This document shows, in pieces, positions 21,501 through 36,500 of a DNA stretch of 64,000 nucleotides (position 1 is the stretch's first letter; the number at the start of each line of letters is the position of its first letter). The stretch covers positions 2,173,977 through 2,237,976 of the forward strand of contig JAFMSR010000001.1 in NCBI GenBank assembly GCA_022818135.1, in the 5' to 3' direction. The position numbers were made by a program, and so were the translations under genes. Source of the stretch: Saxidomus purpurata (lineage: Eukaryota > Mollusca > Bivalvia > Venerida > Veneridae). A model generated the notes under the pieces. It was not told where the DNA came from, made no database searches, and saw only the letters and a program-made list of their open reading frames with translations.

Positions 21501-24500
21501 TGGAAGCCCTGATTCCATGTTAAATTTAGAATTTTATACAGAATTAGGTTTACCTAAAACGCTCATTGCATACAAGATTTTTACACGCCGATATTGGAAT
21601 GCAGTAAGTAAAATTTCCATGGGGTGACGTAACTACTTTTAGACTGTAGACTGATTTCACAGTGTGTTCTTTTGTAACAAGCGGTCTTTTGATTTGAGAT
21701 CGCAAACCAGTCTAAATTTTACGGAAATAGCCGAGTCTAAATTTTATGGAAATAGCCGGTTTTAAATGAATGACTACGAACGACTGACATTCTGCCGGTG
21801 GGTAGTGGCTGAAGATAGCCTTTTAAACCGACTTTGAAATTTTTTTGAACATACAGACACTTTTTTTCTAACAGATATTTGAATATACTATACGAAACTA
21901 CCAAGTTTATGATGTGTCCACTTCTTATTTAAAAGTGTCTGGGAAGTTAAATTCGTTTGTTTACATAAATTTGTACCGCCAATCCATTCCGAAACAAACA
22001 TCTGTATTAGTGAATAACGAAGTTATACGCTTTGAAACTCAATGCCTCGATAGCGCAGTGTTATGTATCCCCGCTTGACACACGGGAGATCAGAGATCGA
22101 AACCTCGCCGGAGTGGAATTAACTTTGTTTATATAGTGGGAACAAATTAATTTATATCTTGGAAATAATTTTTGTTTCGTACAAAAAAGCAAATTTATAA
22201 TTATGTTAGAATTCTAGACTTAGGAAAATAAAAAAAAAAATTATTATTTCATTGATTTGCTAATTCAATAATGTGACAGCAGCCAATTTCCATACAGAGG
22301 AAACAATGCCTATAGACTTGACGTAGAATCATCTTTTTTAGCATTAAACATTAACAAATGGTCAGCCATGTACAAAATTGGAGTGCAAAAAGATTAGGTT
22401 TGGTTAATCACCATACATTAAATCCAACATTACTAATTACCGCAACCCCCACTCCATTTGGCGGCGTTCAAACATTTGACTTGTATTAATTTTACAAGTT
22501 GCAGGAGATTTTGACAGCATACTGTGAATACTTCCCATATGCAAATGAAATGTTGTCATTGATATTTGGGTATTAACGAGTTACATCGCTTACTGGTATA
22601 CGCTGTTAACTAGGTCAGGGAGAATATATAATTCTTAGTTTCTTTTCATAAATTTAAGCCCGATCAGGCAATAAAAGCTCGTTTGGACTTCTAAGCCCAA
22701 TCAGGTACTGTTACTAGCCTGTTGGACATTTAATAACTGTCATATCTTTGCATCTAATTTTAATGCGCTCAATTTTTCATATTTCACCGATTGATACTGA
22801 TGTGTAGGTAGGTAAATTGAATTTGGAATTGTGTTAGCATTATTTTTAAATTAAATCCTATGGGGTCAAATCATAAATACCTTTAAATATTGTATTATCT
22901 TGCATTCATAAGTTGGGGGATCATGTGTACACAGCCATGAGACAGACAACTCTAATATGTCAACTTGTAAAATCGATATGCCTTCGAAGTAGAAATAGTG
23001 AGAGTTACCTTGGTTTAGACATCGGTCAAGACTTCAGCTGGAACACAAATAGCTCCAGAATATTAACAAATGCAAACAAACCACTAGACTTCCTTAAATG
23101 TAACATTAAAACAAAAATGAAAATATCAAATGACTTTCTTAAAAAAACTAGTCAGACCACAATGATCTGTTTGGCCAACACATATACAAGTCAACATACA
23201 CAAGCTGGAAATTGTTCAGCAACTGTCAATGAGATTGGTGAATAAGGGTTATTCAACTTCAAGATGCACTAGTGTAGTGTAACAGACCTACAGAACATCC
23301 TAAGTTTGAGCACCCTCTTTGAGAACACAAACTCTTAATTTACAAGAAAATCTTTAAAAGCCTTCTTGTGTCAAACCACAATGCTCTGAGCTTAGACATT
23401 TGGCAGATATCATTGCCAAGTGGACCTCTACCAAGATTATTCAAATCCTGATCCCTGGGTCAAAATTTACCCCTCCCCAGTGTCACTTTATTTTACATAC
23501 TAAGAGTCATATAATAGGCAAATATTTGAAAATCTCGTAACTTGATCTACATGTACTTGCAAGTTTAGAAGACTATGTTTTGTGAGTGTACTTTAGGCTG
23601 ATTTCTTTATTTTGCTGTGGATATCCAGATTGTATATCCTACTAGAATGATTTATTTGTGTGTTACAGCTAAAGTTCCCGAGGAACAGGCTAAGGCAGAG
23701 GAAATGCAGATGTTTACTGAGATGTTCCATGACTGGAAGGGAACAGAAAAAAATCATCGTTTCAAACTTCCTTGTTTATATGATAAAGTATGTATTGCAG
23801 TTGTTCTTGTAGACTTGTACATTCTATTCCCAAATTAAATTGCAGTAAATGCAAATGAGCTTATTGTTCCCAGCTGAATTTGGGATTTTTACAAAGTCTT
23901 ATAATCTTTTTCTTATTCCCGTATACTTTTAAAGGGTTGCAACATCAGGAATTCTAATTTATAAAGTTCCTGAAGTTTGATAACAAATTAAAATCAGTTT
24001 TAAAAATTTGCTTTGAAAACATTTGTTTAAAATATACATGTACATTGTTATAAAAAATGTGAGTTTATCAATTCAAAAACCAACATATTTAATCTTTGTA
24101 TATACCCAAGAAACAATATTACTATTGAATGTTATGATTGTGATTTTATCTTTTCTGGTTGCAAGACAGTTTTGATTGGTTGCAGAAAAGTAGGTCAATC
24201 ACACTAAAAGATCTCATTAGTCACTGCGATTGACCTACTTTTCGGCAACCAATCAAAACTGTCTTGCAGTTACCTGGTAAGACAGTTTTGAAAGGATATC
24301 TTAATAATTTAAATCTTTCTATGCAGGTACCAAGTGTTTTGGTCGTTTTTTTACCCTAATAAACCATGTTGTAAAACCAGTCACTATGTAAATTTTGAAC
24401 ATCTTGTTGAATACCTGAAGTTATTGTCCAATGAACATGTGGAGACTTTATGTTGTAGCTGCCATCAGAAGAAGAGCCCCTCCTGCTGAAACTGAGAGAG

Positions 24501-27500
24501 GAATCTAGGGCTGTGTTCCTACAGAGAAGAAGTCGAGAACTTCTTGATAATGATGAGTTACAGGTAAGTTTTGCAGAATTTGCATCTCATTTGCATATTT
24601 CCAAAAATAGATTAGTTGCTATAAGTGGTAATTCTTACTTCCTTTCTTTCCATTTACTGGAATGAAAAAATTTCATCAGTTCTTTCAAATTTCTGTTTTT
24701 CACCACAATGTAAATAATCTACATGTACATGTTCCTTCAAATTTTATTCTGACTTTGTTTTCCAAGAAACTAAGTGTTTAAATCAAGAAATTTTTTACTT
24801 TGGTTTTCAGCGTCTTTGGTTTTTACTGGACCAGTACCATACACCACCACTGGTTGGTGAAGACCAGATGATCAACTTTGAAGATTTTCAGAAAGTTGCT
24901 TCAGAAGCTGGACCTAAATGCCAGTAAGTTCATGTATAAGTAACTTTACTTGATATGAGTATGTTTTCTGCACCTCTTCAGTCATTGATGAGGGATGAGC
25001 ATCTACATAAAATGTCTGATGCAGTAAATATAACTTGTTGGCATTTTGAATTTATTTTTAGTATTTAATAATATGAATAACAAAGCTTGATACTTTAACT
25101 TAATCATTCAACATAAGGCTGTGTTTAAAGGTAGAATAAGTTTAATTTTTTTACATAAGATTTTCTTAAAATTTACCATTACTGGATATATAACATAATA
25201 ACAAAACAAAGCAATTTCTGAAAGAAGTTCAGAGGTATTTTCGGCAGGAACTAAGTGCTTCAAACTTACATTTTGTTTCAACCACTGATAGTGACTGTTG
25301 AAGTGGTGAGGTTACACTAATTAGCTCACCTGACCACAAAGTGGTGAGCTTTTAGGATCGTTTAATGTCTGTCATCCGTATGTCCATCTGTCTGTTCACA
25401 ATTAGTTTGTTTACACTCTAGCATCTACATTTTTGAAACAATCATTATAAAAATTGAACACAATGAATATGGCCACAATACATCGGATGAGTTTGATTAT
25501 GGACTTGATTGGATCAGTACTTCCTGAATTATGGCCCTTGATTTAACAAAAATTGCAATGTATAATTGTGTTTACACTCTAGCACATTCATTTCTTCATT
25601 GATCCTAATGATATTTACAGAGAATGTGTATGACCATAAGATCTTGAATGAGGCTAATTATGGGCTTGATCGGATTAGTTCTTCTAGAGTTATTGCCCTT
25701 GATTTAACAACAATTGCAATATTTAACCATGTTAAACTCTAGAACATTAATTTCTTCACTAATTCTAAGCAGTGTTGATGAAACTTGGCAGGGATGTTTC
25801 TTGCATGAAGCTTTACCAAAATTGTTCAAAGAATTCTGTTCCATGTAGAACTCGGAATAGGAAAAATGTTAAAAATCTTCTTCTCTGAAACCATAAGGCC
25901 TAGAGATTAGATATTTAGCTTGTAGCATTGCCTAATAGACCTATACCAGGATTGTTAAAATTATGACCCCCAGGTCAAAATTGAGACGGCCAGAGAGGTC
26001 ACTTGATTTTACATAGGCTTATAAATGAAAAACATTAAAAATGATTTTTTCTCTGAAATCACAAGACCGAGAGTTTAGATATTTAGCATGTAGCATTGCC
26101 TAGTGGACCTCTACCTAGATTGCTCAAGTCATGACCCCAAGGTCAAAATTGACCCTGCCAGGGGATCACTTTATTTAACAAAGGCTTATAAAGGGAAAGC
26201 TTCAAAATGCTTCTTGTCTAAAACCACAAGGCCCAGAGCTTAAGTATTTGGAATAAAGCATTGTGTAGTTGACCTCTATGAAGACTTTTTGAATCAGAAC
26301 CCCCAAGTTCAAAATTGACCCTTTCTGCTATTGATGACCTTGTATTATAGCCAATGGTAGCCAGGTGAGTGATATAGGGCCATCATGGCCCTCTTGTTTA
26401 TTTGAGCTCGATTGTGAAGAAAGCTTTAAGCTTATCGAGTCGCTCTCTAGTCTGCTCCCTGGAAAAACCAGTATTGTTATACTTTTTCAGGCAGTTCTTC
26501 AAATCCAGTGTGTTCACTAAGTTACTACAAACCGACCCATATGGTAGAATATCCATAATGCAGTTCTTTAATTATGTGATGCGGAAGGTTTGGTTACACC
26601 AGACTCGTATCGGCCTGTCACTGTATGATGTAGCAGGCCAAGGATACCTCAAAGAATCAGTAAGTTACACTGTTAAGTGGGTTCTTTTTGCCAGGAATGC
26701 TAGATTTCCAACACAAACTAAGGGAATAGTCGGAACGATACAGCAGACACTAGGAAACTAAAGACTCTGCTTTTATCACCGGTTTTTGTCTCACTCTGAC
26801 CTTAATGCCAGATGAAACCTAGATCTATATAATCTATGGCCCCAATGTTGTGAAGCGATTTTGACACATTGTGAATAACATATCTTTTTCATGTCAGGAT
26901 ACTAGAGTATTGATTTAAACCAGCTACATGGTGAAGTAGGTTTAAATAAAGTTGAAATTTATCTAAATTGAAATATTGTGTTACATGTATAATATTATTT
27001 AATGTCTATGGGCGTATCCGCATAGATTGGCTTTTGTTTGACATATATAATGTCAAAGTTTAGTTGTTATCTTAGCTCTCAGTTTTGTGTAAAATTGCTT
27101 TTATATACTAGAATGTAGGAAATATGTTGATCTGTTTCAGGACTTAGAAAATTACATTTTAGAGCTCATACCCACTCTACCACAGGTAAGTGTCAGAATT
27201 TAGGGACAAATATGGTATATAATTCTATAGATGTTTTCATGAAGTATTTATCATCATTCATCAACAGTCTGTTGAAAGATATACTTTTGAGCCATTTTAT
27301 GCTAAAAGTAAAGCTTGTGGATTAAAACAGTTCAGCTATCACCTTTGAAAAATGCACATGGCATAGCTCAGCTTATTTCACTCAAGTTTACCCTAATCTG
27401 ATTGTGCAAATTGTTTGATATTTAATTCTTATCATTCCTGGACTGTTAAAAAATGAGGAAGGATATCACAATCATGCCCCCAATCAAAGATGGAGGGGTA

Positions 27501-30500
27501 TATTGGTTTGCACATGATGGTTGGTCTGCCCATAGACCAAACCTTGTCCGATCAGAAACTAGAGAACACTTTGGCCTAGGTTGTTCAAATTTGGTATGTT
27601 GGTTGATCATAACCAATAGATGACCCTTATCAGTTTTCAGCTTGACAGGTCAGATGTAAAGGTCACAGTGACCTTCAACAGAATTGGCTAATTGACTGCT
27701 GTCAGGGGTGGGGCATACATGTTTACAAACATCTTGTTGCTTTGGCCTTGGTGTTACAGCACCTTTAAAATTTTGCATGCAAGCTTGTCTCATGGACATA
27801 TCTCAGTAGCTACTGATTGGATTGATTTGAACTTTAATTAGGGTCTTCAGGGGGTATTAAGCAACCAATTTATATAATTGTTAACAAAATTCAATGCAAA
27901 GTGATGATTTTAATAAGAGAGCTTGCTGTATTACAGACAGGTCTTGTGTTTCATATTAACTATGTGCAAAAATTGGGGTTTAAAGTAGCTATGGCAACAG
28001 TAGGTAACAGTAAATTCTCTTTGATATCATTATGTGGCTATTTTATGGTTTATGTGGCTAAAAAGAACAATAGAGAGAACAAAAGAATAGCCACACAACT
28101 GCCCATATTTAGTATGTCTGATCAAAGTCTGATGTGGAAACGATTGTCATATGAATGATTATACACATATTTTATCGATGATTATACATGTATTAGATTT
28201 ATCGTCAGGTAAGAATCGTCATCGTCACTAAGCATGTGCTGCTACACGAATGTCTCTTGTTTGAAATATACCATAAAATCTCATGTCAAGTCTTTACTGC
28301 CTTTGTCCTTCGTAAAAGTGCCTTGTATGTAATGCTGTCCTGCCAAAATCCTTTTTTTTTTTTTTTTTCATTTTTGCATAATATTCAGAATACACTTAAC
28401 CTGTGTTCTGCAGGATACAAATATTGTGTCATTTCTTCACAGAAACTTCCCCCGTTAAAGAAATTGAAACTTTTTTGAAAAATTTTATCATGTTTATTTT
28501 TAGAAAAATGCAATTTCAGTGCATGCTGTATTATGTTTCTTCAAAGACTTTTCAATGTGATGAAATAGCATGAACTGCTTCCCTTCTGTTTTTGCCACTT
28601 TTGCTAATGATCATAGTTTTGGCTGAAAATTAGCTTGTTTCATTTAGTATGCATTTGATAGACAGATACATGTGTATCTTGCATTCAGATATTGACTTTA
28701 AAAGTATGTTTTACTAAGAAATAAGTCTTACCATCTCAAGTTTATGGCACCTGATGAAATTTTTTATTTTCAGTATTCTTTATATAGTTACATGTAGCAT
28801 TATTAAGAGAGTCACTAGTTGTCTGCTAAGGAAAACATTTCAGAAAGTTAAATGGAGTTACAAAAAGTAATGTCCATGTAGAGAATAATGAATTTGCTAC
28901 ATGCAGTAATATGGTATTTGTTTATAAGAAACACTGATTCAAGAAACTTTAGATATAAGGGTACATTAAAGTATATTTGCAGATAGTGAACTGTGCATGA
29001 AAGGAATACGTCTTGGTGGTACAGTTGTGCTTGTATTTGAAATTAATATTATATACCAGTACAAGGTCATCTCATAGATTGAGGGTCATGGGTTCGAGCC
29101 CTGCTACTGACCACATGTCTCTTTATGTGAGAAAGTTGACAGCTTCTTACAGGGGATAGGAGCACTGGTTCTTCCTGAGATGGTTAGGTAAACTGCTCAA
29201 CTGTTAAAATCACCAAAATATGGTTGGAGCAAGCGTTAAACTCCTACAACAAGGTCATTTTATTGTGTTGTTTACATTTCAGTTAAATGGATTAGAGAAG
29301 TCATTTTACTCATTCTATGTGTGTACAGCAGTTAGAAAATTCTTTTTCTTTCTCGATCCAATGAGGAAAGGAAAAATCAAAATACAAGATATACTAGCAT
29401 GTAGTTTTCTAGATGATTTGTTAGAAGTAAGTTTATATACCTGAACATTGGGAGCTCATCTTATCAATCAAGAATTGCTGTAGATTATTTGATGCAAACT
29501 GCTCCATTTTTGGGGTTTTGGATTCAATCTCTGACTGAGGACATGACCACCTCACTGGGGGCACAACTTCCCTCCCACCTGTCCTCTTGCTTGGAAAAAA
29601 CTGCTCCCTTAGGGGCTGTCACTAACCTTGCTCAGAAAAGGAACTGGAGATTTACTTGATTACAAAAACTTTCTCAATATGTATAAAGTGCATGAAAGTA
29701 TGCTAAATGCTCACATTGACTGACGGTCTACAGAGACATGTATTCATAACAAAGTTTACTTTAGGGAACATAAAAAACAATTCAACAGAAAAGAAATTAG
29801 CCAGTTTGGTTTCTTGATAAGGTAGACTTCGGATGTATGTTAGCATACAAGCAAGACCGGTGCAGAAATTCAGATGTTTGCAAAATTAATAATCTTGTGT
29901 AATGTGAATAGACGGTTATAGTATTTCCTGTTTAGTATTTCTGTTATAGTATTTAGTAATAATGTAATTTAACATTGTTCTGTTTCCCAGCTCAGGGATG
30001 AAGATCTATCAAAAGAGATGCAGGAGTCAAACTGGTTCTCGGCTCCTTCAGCTCTCAGGGTATACGGGCAATATCTGAACCTAGATAAAGATCATAATGG
30101 AATGTTGAGTAAAGAGGAATTAGCCAGGTGAGTATATGACTCATCCCTTGAAGTATGAGTGCTTTACAGTTTACCCTACTTTCCAATCCAATCAAATGCT
30201 TCCATTTCATCCAAAAGAAGCAAGATTTATTTTCAAAATAGACTAAATATCTGCTATATGAAAGTGATTATTTCACTTACTATTCCAATAAGTAGGACTG
30301 TGAAATCACAGAGCTATGCTCCGCCCTAAATCTCTATATATTTCAATGCAAATACTATCTATATGGGGACAACCTGTAAGCTGGTTATGGTTTATTTTAC
30401 AGGAATAAGCGAATTTATTGCAAGGGAGCGGTGCCTATACTCTTAACAGGTTTAGAAATGCAAAAGTGGCAAAATATTTATTTTAACAATGTTATCGTGT

Positions 30501-33500
30501 TTAAATATTCAAATTTCATACACAACAAAACAATATTAAAATGAATTCTTGTAAAAGTTTCAATAATTCATCGCAAAAATGACTTAAATAGAAATAAAAA
30601 CATAGCGTCATTCAAATAAAATGTTCACCGGGAATCTTTCTTCTAAACTGTTTTACTTACCATCTTGTAATTTAGCTTTTGTCATGTGACACGTTGCCAT
30701 TGTGCTTCTGTTCAAGCAAGTAACAACTTATGTATGGAAATAGATGTACTCCATGTGTTCATGGTATATCTTCTAATAATGCATTCATCTAGGTATGGAA
30801 CTGGTACATTGACAGACGTGTTTCTAGACAGAGTGTTCCAAGAATGTCTTACTTACGAAGGGGAGATGGTAAATTATTTCATATTATTTGCATCACAAAA
30901 AATATTATAAAAAAAGGTTAGCAATGTGAATTTTTAATTTCAAAAATTTTGTATGTTCACAAAAATCTGAAACATTTCAGCCAATGCAAAACTTGACTTT
31001 TACTTGTGTGTATTTTTGCATGATTGAAACAACATTGAAACAAACATCTAATTAATGCATTAGTATAACCTATGAAAAATCTAATTGTGCTTGTCTATGA
31101 AAAAACTGTCTGGAAAAAAGTGTTGATTTCATACAAAATTAATGCATACACAGCAGTGTCAAATGCAGGTGTGTTGGCAAATGAAAGACTATGTCTTTTG
31201 AACTGCAAGTGGTTATCTTATTTTTCCTAAAAGAAAGTTCAAAGTGCTTGCCAGTTTTGGCGATTATTGATTTTTTCAATGTTGTAAATATACTAAGCAA
31301 TTTTCATGATGTGTTGATACCAAGCATATATTGATGCTCTCAAAATAATATATTTTTACTACGTTATTGATGAATAAGAAATCAGCATTGTTATATTGTG
31401 GTTGCAGGACTACAAGACCTACCTAGACTTCGTGTTAGCGCTAGAAAACAGGAAGGAGCCGGAAGCATTGCGTTACTTGTTCCGTATACTTGATGTTCAA
31501 CAGCGTGGCCACCTTAATGTCTTCTCTCTTAACTACTTCTTTAGGGTGAGTATTACAGATTGCACTGAGCAATATATTGTTTATTTTACTTGGTAGTTTT
31601 TGTCATTTATTGTTGGTCCTGCTGGCAGTGGCTTGGCATAGCTGCTGATTAAGTGGTTTGATGTTTGTGCCCGAATCTGGACAGGTCCATAGCTCAAAGG
31701 TCAAGGTCACACTTCGAGATTAAAGGTAAAAAATTGACACATGAGACCTTGTCTATACTGTAACTTCATGCTTTGAAGGATTGAAATTGACTTTGGACAA
31801 CTTTTAATAACAGTGGGGTGGTATGCCACAGGCAAGATCCAGGTACATAGCTCAATGGTCAAGGTCACACTTAAAGATAAATGTTGGACACATGATACCT
31901 TGACGGGCTTTGGACTTTGGCAGGCATCTAGTGTAATTTAAGAGATTGTGTTATGCAAAGTTGAAAAGATTTTAGGTCTTTAAGTCTGCTTATTGTTAAA
32001 AAATAACTGATTATAGATATACATTTGATGATTTGGTACAAATGTTTCTGATAGAAATTCTGACTGACAAGTTAGTCTTGATAATTTAGTTTCTAGACAT
32101 GGGGTCTTTTTCATTATGAAATTGATTTTGGTGAGTAGAGTCGACAAATCAATACAGCAAGTTCTGTCTGCTGAGCATTTAGTAGTGTAGTATCTAATAT
32201 TCACTGTGATTTATTTTTTACTATTTTTAGCATTTGTATGATACCATAAATTCAAAGATAGTTGTACTGTTTGTGTGTAAGAACTTGCATTCATGAATGC
32301 GATATTTTAATCATGAAAACCAAAATTGAAGGCATAGCGAGAAAGCTCTTATCTTTATGATATCAGAATGATTCTATAAAGAGCCACCATAGACTGCAAA
32401 ATAATGTTAAAATTACTCTTGATAAAAGTTAGGGTATAAATTGACAGTTTATAGTACCCAGAAATATTAAGGTCAATTAGTCCATCTTGGTGGTAAGTGA
32501 ATTCTCTAATTACTACTTCTGTAATGTTAGAGTTTAAAGGCAGTTAAAAATGTAGAGACCTTTCTTCATTTAAAATTTTTAGAATGTATAATGTATGTTA
32601 ATGTAAGTTTGGTTAATCTTATAAACAACCAATGTCTAGATTGTTGATAGGGTGTTGGGAAGTGAGCTGTGATTTAGTGGTTGAGAGTTCAAACTTCAAG
32701 GCCCACTTTCATCTCAAAAAATAACAAGAAAATCAGCTTCTCCAGAATGCCAACATAGAGAAATTCTACAAGCTTACAGATTTTTTATCAAACTTGTGCC
32801 AAAATAAAATTGCTTGCATTCTGATAAAAATTTAACTATTTATAAAAGAAAATGTATTAACAAGTGTTATGAAATTATCAGGGAGTCATCAAAAAATATG
32901 CTGCTGAAATCCCAGTAAGTATAAGAGTAAGCCATTGAAGCTAACACACTGGGAAATTCTGCTTCATTTTATATAATAAACAACCCTTTTATTAACCTTC
33001 TACTTTGGAGAAGGGGCTCCATAAAAAACCTTTGACAGAGTCTTGATCTTTCTGAAGTTACATGTGTAAATAACTGCTATTAAAAGTGTTTTTGTGCGGT
33101 GGTATGCATGTACGTTGACTCAAATAGAAGTCTGTGAAAAAATGATGTCTTCAAAGAAAGTCCCATATTCTTAAGATGAGTATAAAAAGGGGATCTGTTA
33201 CATTTTCATGTTGCCGAACTAGTATAGACATTGTGTTGCCAATGACCATGCAATATATGATCATTTATACAATGGTGTATAACATTTAAAGTATATTCAG
33301 TTTAAGGCGTGCGTGCATTATAGTCATAAAGGGTATAATTAAACCCCCACAAAACAAAGTGTTTTTTTTGGGGGGAGGGGGCGGGGGTACTTGAATCACA
33401 GTCTGTCCTTGAATAACATAGATAGTTTGTGGAGCAAACACCTTCCCCTTCAGTTTTCAAAAGATTACAATGAATATTGGAATATTCAAAATCACCATGA

Positions 33501-36500
33501 GCAGTAGATGTGCAAGACACACTATGTGTTGATCAAGATGTTGCAGAGTTATGCCCCTTTGAACGTAAACTTTTCTATAACATGAAATTCATATAATTTT
33601 ATGTGTGTATCCATGAAGATGTTGCAGAGTCATGCCCCTTCATACTCAGACAATTCTGTTGTTTAGATTTCATGTGGCAGAGGTAGATTTAGAATAGACT
33701 CCTACAGTTTTAAAAAGTCACTGTAACTTAAACCTGTGATATACGGCCATAGCCAACTAAAATTATACATCTGTGGCAAAGCGCCATTGCGGGGGGTATT
33801 TAATCACAACCGTGATAGCTCTGGTTTTATCCTGTAAAGACTTTTTAAACAGTATCTAATGTGTTGCTCTGTTCAAGACCAAAGGTTTATGAGCTACTCG
33901 CTCAAGACTTACAATAAAGTCGCACATCCCTTAGTTATGTACCGGTAGATAGTTAATGAAACTTGGTATTGACCCGTTTAGTTTTAGAAATCAAGGAGCC
34001 CTGTAACTCTTCGGAACAAGCTCTCATTGCCCTAGTTTCCTACAGTGCACATCATACTTTAAATCTCTTATGCTAAAAGGTATATGTATCACTCAGTTGT
34101 TGCTTTTATATGTTATTATTCTTAGAACTTATAAGATTTAGTTAATCTCTTCTTTCATAACTACATGTACATTATTTTTCCGTTTCCATAATGGTTTGGG
34201 TAACATAAATGTTATGTTTTGCCAGTTTTTGCCAATGAAATTAAATAAAAAGCTTGAATAAAGCTGTTTTGTAAGGTTTTACTATACAGACAGCTTATTT
34301 AATACAATTTTCATGTTGATTCAAAGATAATAGTGTGTTAGCTTCAGCTTTTTAATAACCTAAACTTAAATAGTTGATTTAGAGAATTTTTTAAAGCTAT
34401 TTTTCCATTATTAATATACTAGACCTCATCTAGTTGTCATCACTTATATTTATACCCCTAGTTTCATTGATGAAGTTGGGGAATATATAGGAGTCATGCT
34501 TGTCTGTCCTTTGGTTCACTCAGAACAACTTAACCTATCCCTGGATTTTCATGCGTGTCATTTTCATGGTATACTTTCCAAACTGTTGAAGGGATTTCAA
34601 AATTCTTACAAAGAGATTTTCACCATGAGCAGGAATTGTTTCACAAGCAAGACTCGTAACATGGGTCAACAGTCAGGTTCATTTATAGTCCCCTACCAAA
34701 GCAATATGACCAGTTTGGGGACTAAAGGTTTACAATTTTCAGTCTGTCTGCAATTTTGTTTCCGGTCTGTATCTTCCACAAGCATTGACTGATTTTGATA
34801 TAACTTCACACAATGGATACCCATTCGCTGAGAGTGTGTCATATACAACACCCAGTCACCTGCTCCCAAGTTCAAGGTCATTCTCGAGTGCTCAGATTGT
34901 GTAAGTTAGTTTTATAGTATAATATTTCTTGTCCACTCTGTATCTTTTTAGTGCATGTACCAATTTCAATAAACTTCACATGAGTGTTACCCATGTGATG
35001 AGGGTGTGTCATGCACAAACCCAGCTACCTACACCTGAGGTCAAGGTCTCACTTGGGTATAAAACCCTTTCACATAGTGTTATATAGCAATATTCCCTGT
35101 CCTCTCTGTAGCTTGTACATGCATGGTCCCTCAATTATTACTCCTAACATTAGGGTCTGTCGCAAACAACACCCAACCTCCTGCTCCCAAGGTCAATGTC
35201 ACACTTAGGTCTTATACTTTGGTTTTATATAGCTGTATCCATATTGCCACCTGTACACATAAACAAAAATACAATTTTAATGAACTGTGACATACACATT
35301 GTCGTCAGCATTTTCATTGTATTACCTAACGCTTATAGTGCATACACAGTTCACTGATGTTGTTTACCTTTAATATACCCTAAACATGTACACCCTTCTT
35401 TATAGATTGCTCCAAACCAGTAGGGGACTTCGTATTGCATGGTAATACCTTATCTACTTGTTTTTGTGTTATACCCAAGACCCTTCCTCATTGGTCAAAG
35501 GTCAAGGTCTCATGTAGAGGTCAAATGTTTATGCTAGACTACTTCGGCCATTTTTCAGTGTCAGAGCAGTATTGCTGGGGGTATGAATCACAGTTAGTGA
35601 TAGCTGTAGTTATTTCATGTAACAATAGTTTACAAACATCATTTACGTATACAAGATTTTACAAAGTAGTGGTTCCCAGTTGATACACAGATTTTTGTTT
35701 ATTATTTTGTGTAATTTGCATGGATTTATTGAGTATTGTCCATGACTTAAGTACTTTTGTTGAAGAAGTTTGTCAGCACAAGACTATAAATGTACACACA
35801 CCCATGCTCATAAAATACATGTACTTTGAATTGTTTATGTAAGTTGACAATTATGTAAAGGATTTTAGATTGGTCTCTTTGATTATCTTGGTAGAACTTG
35901 ACATGCAAAACATACCGTAGTCCTCAGTTACTTAATTGTTGTTCACAATAAATAATTGCCTTCAAGAATATGTAATGTCACCAGTCTGTTTCCGTGTAAG
36001 CTAGTGTCTGCCTGTCTGTTAGTGATTAGATTGCAAGATGCTACGCTGACTGCAGGCAAACAGTTTTCTATCATGTCAAGTTAGTTAACCATGTAGGCTA
36101 ACCAGGCATCAAACCAGTGACCACTGTATTGTGAAGCAAGCACAGAAACTTCTAGAAGACCGAGGCCTCCTGAAATTGTCAGAGGGAAGGAAGACTTGTA
36201 CTTACAATACAGTTGTTTCCACCAGTGGCTACTACTAGTACATGTAGTCATAATGATAATAATGATAATCTTTATTTAAAGTCAGCAAGATACAAATTAC
36301 AACAAACATAAGCTAACGCGAGCTTAGAAGCTTAGAGGTTCGAACCAGAGTTGCACTGATGAGAGGCGAGTGCGCTATTTGGACAGTACTGAGTTATCAG
36401 CTGCGTGAAACAGTTGACATCATTTTGTGTTACCCAGTTTGATCTGGTTTTACTGACAGCATGTACATTTTAGAATGTATTGTATGGTCTGGGTTTATTT

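Noticed and set aside
27901..28158. 85-codon frame in PPP2R3C intron 6
   Set aside because: No similarity to the protein or to a known domain; the flanking exons join in phase without it.
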